From Rhizobium leguminosarum bv. trifolii WSM1325 (GTDB taxonomy: Bacteria > Pseudomonadota > Alphaproteobacteria > Rhizobiales > Rhizobiaceae): 64,000 bases of DNA. Both the position numbers and the translations under genes were made by a program. How positions within the stretch are numbered: the stretch's first letter is position 1; every line of letters starts with the position of its first letter. Positions 60,705 to 64,000 of the stretch are shown here, piece by piece. The notes under the pieces are model-generated. The model ran no database searches and was not told the origin of the DNA. It was given only the letters and a program-made list of their open reading frames with translations. The stretch lies in the NCBI GenBank assembly GCA_000023185.1, contig CP001626.1, positions 186,001-250,000 of the forward strand, read 5' to 3'.

Positions 60705-61445
60705 CTATTTTGCAAGATAATCATGGACCACTTCGCCGAGGCCCAGCGTCAGGTCCGAGAGAATATGGATGGCGGATTTGACCTCAAGCACCGGCAGGTC
60801 GGCGACCGGCGCCAGCGCATGCGGAAACAGCGCCAGGGCGCCCGGACCTTCCCACGCGCCTTTCACCGTCAGATCCTCCAGATAGTAGCGCACCAGTTCG
60901 CAGATGCGCGGTGTGCAATCGACATGTGGAATGATCTTCAGCATGAAATTCGGCTGCTTCAGGCTTTCGAGGATTTTCGCCTTGTCGAGTGTCCGATGTT
61001 TGAAGCCCATCGTTGCGGTGGCGACGCGCTGACCGCCATAGTCAAGCGTGCCGACAAGCGCATCTTTGACGGATGTCAGCGATGGCTCGGCCAGTTTCTT
61101 CGGAAAGCCCCAAATCTCGCGGCCACCGGCGATCGGCGCGTCGTCGTTGAGGTACATAGAATGCACGTAACCGCCGTGTACGCCTTCATAGGTCACCGGG
61201 ATGACTTGGCCGGATTCGGTATAGTCGCCAAACCCGGTCGAGTCCGGCATGCGGATGAATTCGTATTTCACCAGCGGCTCATCGAACTGCAGCGGCTCCG
61301 GCACGACCCGGCGCAGGGCCTCCGGATCGGTGCGATAGGTGATGATCATATATTCGCGATTGACGAACCGGTACGGCCCTGGCGGGTAGGATGGGCTCGT
61401 CAGCGGCATGGCAAAGGCATTGCGAACGACATCTTCAATTTTCAT
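60705..61445 (-). CDS. adc: Acetoacetate decarboxylase
   Basis: A 246-aa Adc-family enzyme of normal length. The active-site region [16 protein letters not shown] contains the Schiff-base Lys pair, and [14 protein letters not shown] precedes it. It converts acetoacetate to acetone and CO2. The ATG at 61445 overlaps the patatin gene by 11 bases. With bdhA it forms a ketone-body route from 3-hydroxybutyrate to acetone. Confidence 0.93.
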   Translation of the reverse strand: MKIEDVVRNAFAMPLTSPSYPPGPYRFVNREYMIITYRTDPEALRRVVPEPLQFDEPLVKYEFIRMPDSTGFGDYTESGQVIPVTYEGVHGGYVHSMYLNDDAPIAGGREIWGFPKKLAEPSLTSVKDALVGTLDYGGQRVATATMGFKHRTLDKAKILESLKQPNFMLKIIPHVDCTPRICELVRYYLEDLTVKGAWEGPGALALFPHALAPVADLPVLEVKSAIHILSDLTLGLGEVVHDYLAK

Positions 61446-62571
61446 GGTTTTTCCCACGCAGGCGTTGCTCGGCAAGGTCGAAAATCCGTATCCCATTGGT
61501 CGGACGCGTCCGGCTGAGCCAATCTGGATGGTTTAGCGTCTCGACCACATCGTCATGGCCGGCCTTCCAGTGTTCCTCCACGGAGAGCCGCGAAAACTCA
61601 TAGTCCTTGGATCCGGTTTCGTAGGCGGCATGCCGATAGATCAGATGCACCATGGTGACGGCGCAATCATTGCCGATCTTTTCAAGCAGCTTCGCATCGG
61701 GATCGTCCTTCAGCTCAGGCGGCAGCTTTTCAGTCAGCCTCTTGGCCGCCATGCGCACCGACTGAAGCTTGCGGAACTGGTCGGTGTTGAGCCGCGTGCG
61801 GCTGGAAAAACGGATTTCCTTCTCGCGGGCATCGACGTCAAAGACATCCTTGGGCAGCACGCCCTTGGCGCTGAACAAATCGACCTGGAAGATGCAAAGA
61901 TCAGCCTCCAACTCGCTACCACCGAGAATGCGCTGCAGCGGCGTGTTGGAAACGATACCTCCATCCCAATAATAGCGGCCGTCGATCTCGACGGGCGCAA
62001 AACCCGGCGGCAACGCCCCGGAGGCGGCCACGTGTTTGGGCGAAAAAGCGCAATCGCGGTTGTCGAAATAATTGAAGTTGCCGCTAACAACATCGACTGC
62101 GCCGAGGCTGAGACGGATGGCACCGGAATTGATCAGGCCGAAATCGACCAGACCGGCGAGGGTCTCCTGCAACGGCGCGGTGTCGTAAAGGCTGATCGCG
62201 GCCATCGGGTCGCCCGGGATGTTCCATGGCGCAAAGACGCGCGGCGTGAAAAAGCCGGGAACGCCGGTCAAAGACCCCAGAAAAGCGGAGGATTCGTTGA
62301 ACCATTTGCGCATCGCATTGCCATTGCCGAGAAAATGGCCGGGCAGGCCGGACGATACCCGATGCCAGAAGGTCCTCAGGTTATCGACACGCTGATCGAC
62401 GGGGCTTCCGGCAATGATGGCTGAGTTGATCGAGCCGATGGATATCCCGGCCAGCCAGTCGGGGCGGATGCCAGCCTCATGCAAGGCTTCGTAAGCGCCG
62501 GCCTGGTAGGCACCCAAAGCACCGCCGCCCTGAAACACCAGCACGGTTTTCTCTGTCGGAATAGTACTCAC
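61435..62571 (-). CDS. Patatin-like phospholipase
   Basis: A 378-aa patatin-fold hydrolase. Oxyanion [11 protein letters not shown], nucleophile Ser in [10 protein letters not shown] (GxSxG) and the catalytic Asp in [11 protein letters not shown] are all present. A DUF3734-like C-terminal part with [20 protein letters not shown] follows. The GTG at 62571, with AAGGAAA upstream, is preferred over a TTG 12 codons earlier. First gene of the operon with adc and bdhA, so it may release acyl chains or act on polyhydroxybutyrate granule material. Confidence 0.9.
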   Translation of the reverse strand: MSTIPTEKTVLVFQGGGALGAYQAGAYEALHEAGIRPDWLAGISIGSINSAIIAGSPVDQRVDNLRTFWHRVSSGLPGHFLGNGNAMRKWFNESSAFLGSLTGVPGFFTPRVFAPWNIPGDPMAAISLYDTAPLQETLAGLVDFGLINSGAIRLSLGAVDVVSGNFNYFDNRDCAFSPKHVAASGALPPGFAPVEIDGRYYWDGGIVSNTPLQRILGGSELEADLCIFQVDLFSAKGVLPKDVFDVDAREKEIRFSSRTRLNTDQFRKLQSVRMAAKRLTEKLPPELKDDPDAKLLEKIGNDCAVTMVHLIYRHAAYETGSKDYEFSRLSVEEHWKAGHDDVVETLNHPDWLSRTRPTNGIRIFDLAEQRLRGKNHEN

Positions 62572-62973
62572 GGGACGCTTTTCCTTAAATGCTGCGGCCG
62601 CTAACAAATAGCACAGGGAAGACCATCAAGCTGCACAGGGCAAATTAAGTTTTAGTAATGCAGGAAGGCTTCTTTGCTAATCTTATTCGCGTTATTTCAA
62701 TGACTTGCTGGTCAAAGCGGCGAATTCTTCGCAATCATTAAGGCCTTTTGGTAGTCCTGCCGAGCGCATCTTGCAATGCAACAAAATGTGACAACACCGG
62801 CTGTGTGGAGATGTAGACCGCGAATTCACCCACGCCAGGCCAATCCTTCATTTCAGACTTGCTACGCCGTTCGACCAGCATCGTCAGCTGGTTCAATCAA
62901 CGAAGTCTCGCTTCGAGACAGGAGCATCCTTATGTTCCATAATCTATCTTATGCGATATATATGTGTAAGGGC
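62572..62973. other. Intergenic region between the patatin operon and the IS element
   Basis: About 400 bases of AT-richer DNA. It holds the upstream region of the minus-strand patatin operon and, near its right end, an inverted repeat GTCTCG-CTT-CGAGAC (62905-62919) followed by the ribosome site and short reading frame at 62932. No other gene is supported. Confidence 0.5.
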
Positions 62974-62976
62974 TAA
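62932..62976 (+). pseudogene. Possible 5' remnant of a gene cut by the IS element
   Basis: An excellent AGGAG ribosome site 7 bases before an ATG opens a frame of only 14 codons (MFHNLSYAIYMCKG) that stops where the IS-like sequence begins. A well-made start followed at once by an IS boundary suggests a truncated gene. A genuine short leader peptide is the alternative. Confidence 0.25.
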
Positions 62977-64000
62977 TTAGTAATGCGACAGTTGGGCCAG
63001 TTAGAGATGCGACAGTCTCGCCTCTCGACGCACTGGTCAAAGCCAACGTTGGGAGCAAGGATGACGATCTTCAGCCTGGTCAAGACCATGAGCGGTCGGA
63101 GTCGTCATGTCCTTTATGATCACCATGTCGCAGAAAGAGTTGCATCGCCTTGAAGTCATCCAGAAGATCCGTGACCTACGCCTGAGCGTTGTCCAGGCTG
63201 CCGAACTGCTCGGGCTCAGTCGAAGTCAGGTCCATCGGTTGCTGCAGGCCTATGACCGGGATGGTCCAGCCGGCCTCGTTTCCAAGAAACGATCGCAGCC
63301 GAGCAACCGGCGCCACAGCGAGGAGTTTCGCAATGCAGCGCTGGATCTGATCCGCGAGCACTATCTGGATTTCGGCCCGACGCTGGCTCGCGAGAAGCTG
63401 ATCGAGCTGCACCGGATCTCTGTTGCTAAGGAGACGCTGCGGCAATGGATGACCGAGGCCGGCATCTGGATCTCGCGCCGGGAACGCAAGAAACGGGTTT
63501 TCCAGCCACGCGGCCGGCGCGACTGCTTTGGCGAACTGGTGCAGATCGATGGTTCGCATCACTGGTGGTTCGAGAACCGCGGCCCCAAATGCGCCCTGCT
63601 CGTCTATATCGACGATGCGACCGGCAAGCTGCTGCACCTGCGGTTCGCCGGATCAGAGAACACGTTCGACTATCTGCATGCGACTAAGGCGTATTTGCAG
63701 CAATGGGGCAAACCTCTCGCGTTCTACAGCGACAAACATGGGGTTTTCCGTAGCACGCATGCGTCAGAGAAAGACCGGACGAGCGGCCTGACGCAGTTTG
63801 GTCGTGCGCTTTATGAGCTGAACATCGACATTATCTGTGCCAACACTCCGCAAGCCAAGGGCCGTGTGGAACGCGCCAACCAGACATTGCAGGATCGGCT
63901 GGTGAAGGAGATGCGGCTTCGCGGCATCGATACGATCGAAGCTGCCAATGCCTATGCGCCTGAGTTCATTGCGGATTTCAATTCGCGGTTCGGCAAGCAA
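62974..64000 (+). mobile_element. Insertion sequence, left part (ISNCY-like), truncated by window edge
   Basis: The left boundary is estimated at about 62974-62983 from the change in composition and from two copies of ATGCGACAGT (62983-62992 and 63007-63016), 24 bases apart, which look like terminal transposase-binding repeats. The transposase follows at 63107. The right end and target duplication are outside the window. Confidence 0.7.
63107..64000 (+). CDS. DDE transposase of an ISNCY-type IS (partial, C-terminus missing)
   Basis: A continuous frame of 298 codons from ATG 63107 to the window edge. An N-terminal helix-turn-helix (SVVQAAELLGLSRSQVHRLLQAYDRDG) is followed by an integrase-like core with Asp in VQIDGSHHWWF, Asp in FYSDKHGVF and Glu in KGRVERANQTLQ, the DDE triad. 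ATGs at 63116 and 63125 are alternative starts. The protein appears intact as far as it is visible. Confidence 0.9.
   Translation, partial: MSFMITMSQKELHRLEVIQKIRDLRLSVVQAAELLGLSRSQVHRLLQAYDRDGPAGLVSKKRSQPSNRRHSEEFRNAALDLIREHYLDFGPTLAREKLIELHRISVAKETLRQWMTEAGIWISRRERKKRVFQPRGRRDCFGELVQIDGSHHWWFENRGPKCALLVYIDDATGKLLHLRFAGSENTFDYLHATKAYLQQWGKPLAFYSDKHGVFRSTHASEKDRTSGLTQFGRALYELNIDIICANTPQAKGRVERANQTLQDRLVKEMRLRGIDTIEAANAYAPEFIADFNSRFGKQ

Noticed and set aside
62776..62931. A longer frame leading into the 14-codon remnant before the IS
   Set aside because: No ribosome site at its start and no homologous look; only the downstream ATG with AGGAG is credible.
1..64000. CRISPR arrays, tRNA or rRNA genes, phage modules
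   Set aside because: No regularly spaced repeats, cloverleaf sequences, rRNA-like stretches or phage structural genes were seen.

Overview
The window reads as Rhizobium-type alphaproteobacterial DNA (Rhizobium leguminosarum/etli-like). The reasons are uniformly high GC, very many ABC uptake systems with catabolic genes attached, LacI/LysR/AraC/LuxR control, a BMP-type nucleobase-like importer, a bdhA-adc type ketone-body operon and a FixK/FNR-like box. Replicon type (chromosome or megaplasmid) cannot be told. No rRNA, tRNA, CRISPR array or replication gene was seen.

Layout. (1) 1-13.2 kb: a peptide-type ABC importer (partial at the left edge) and a ribose-type ABC importer, mixed with four flavin-dependent oxygenase genes: two NtaA/DszA-like and two DszC/SfnB-like. 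This looks like uptake and oxidative cleavage of an organosulfur or similar compound. (2) 13.2-20.6 kb: a LacI-controlled sugar module (Gfo/Idh/MocA oxidoreductase, TIM-barrel isomerase, MalEFGK-type importer). (3) 20.8-30.0 kb: a LacI-led run of ten genes (ribose-type importer, phosphotriesterase-like lactonase, GATase-like protein, BtpA, TenA-like, PfkB kinase, inositol-phosphatase-like). No pathway I know has this combination. (4) 30-34.7 kb: an ABC ATPase remnant, msrA, a LysR/SDR/RraA-like group and a PCMT-like methyltransferase flanked by related inverted motifs. (5) 34.7-42 kb: a BMP-type nucleobase/nucleoside-like importer with amidase and cytosine-deaminase-like enzymes under a strong sigma-70-like promoter. 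(6) 42.1-44.5 kb: a tightly coupled lipid operon (CDP-alcohol phosphatidyltransferase, PlsC, CdsA). (7) 44.5-48.7 kb: cbpA-cbpM chaperones, a universal stress protein behind an FNR/FixK-like box, an oxidoreductase, an orphan ParD antitoxin and a YghU-like GST. (8) 48.8-56.7 kb: a LuxR solo with the ligand-pocket signature of plant-responsive regulators, flanked by two proline-iminopeptidase-like genes and linked to a peptide ABC importer, with the same 23-bp palindromic element ahead of both peptidases. (9) 56.8-62.6 kb: AraC regulator, NmrA-like protein, acetamidase/formamidase, and a patatin-adc-bdhA operon. (10) From about 62.97 kb an IS element (DDE transposase) runs off the right edge and seems to have cut a small gene.

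Main candidates for new biology are the LuxR-solo/double-Pip/peptide-importer island (8) with its duplicated control element, the TenA/BtpA/lactonase catabolic operon (3), and the lipid operon (6), whose phosphatidyltransferase has Asn in place of two motif Asp residues. All functional calls come from reading the sequence; no database search was run.
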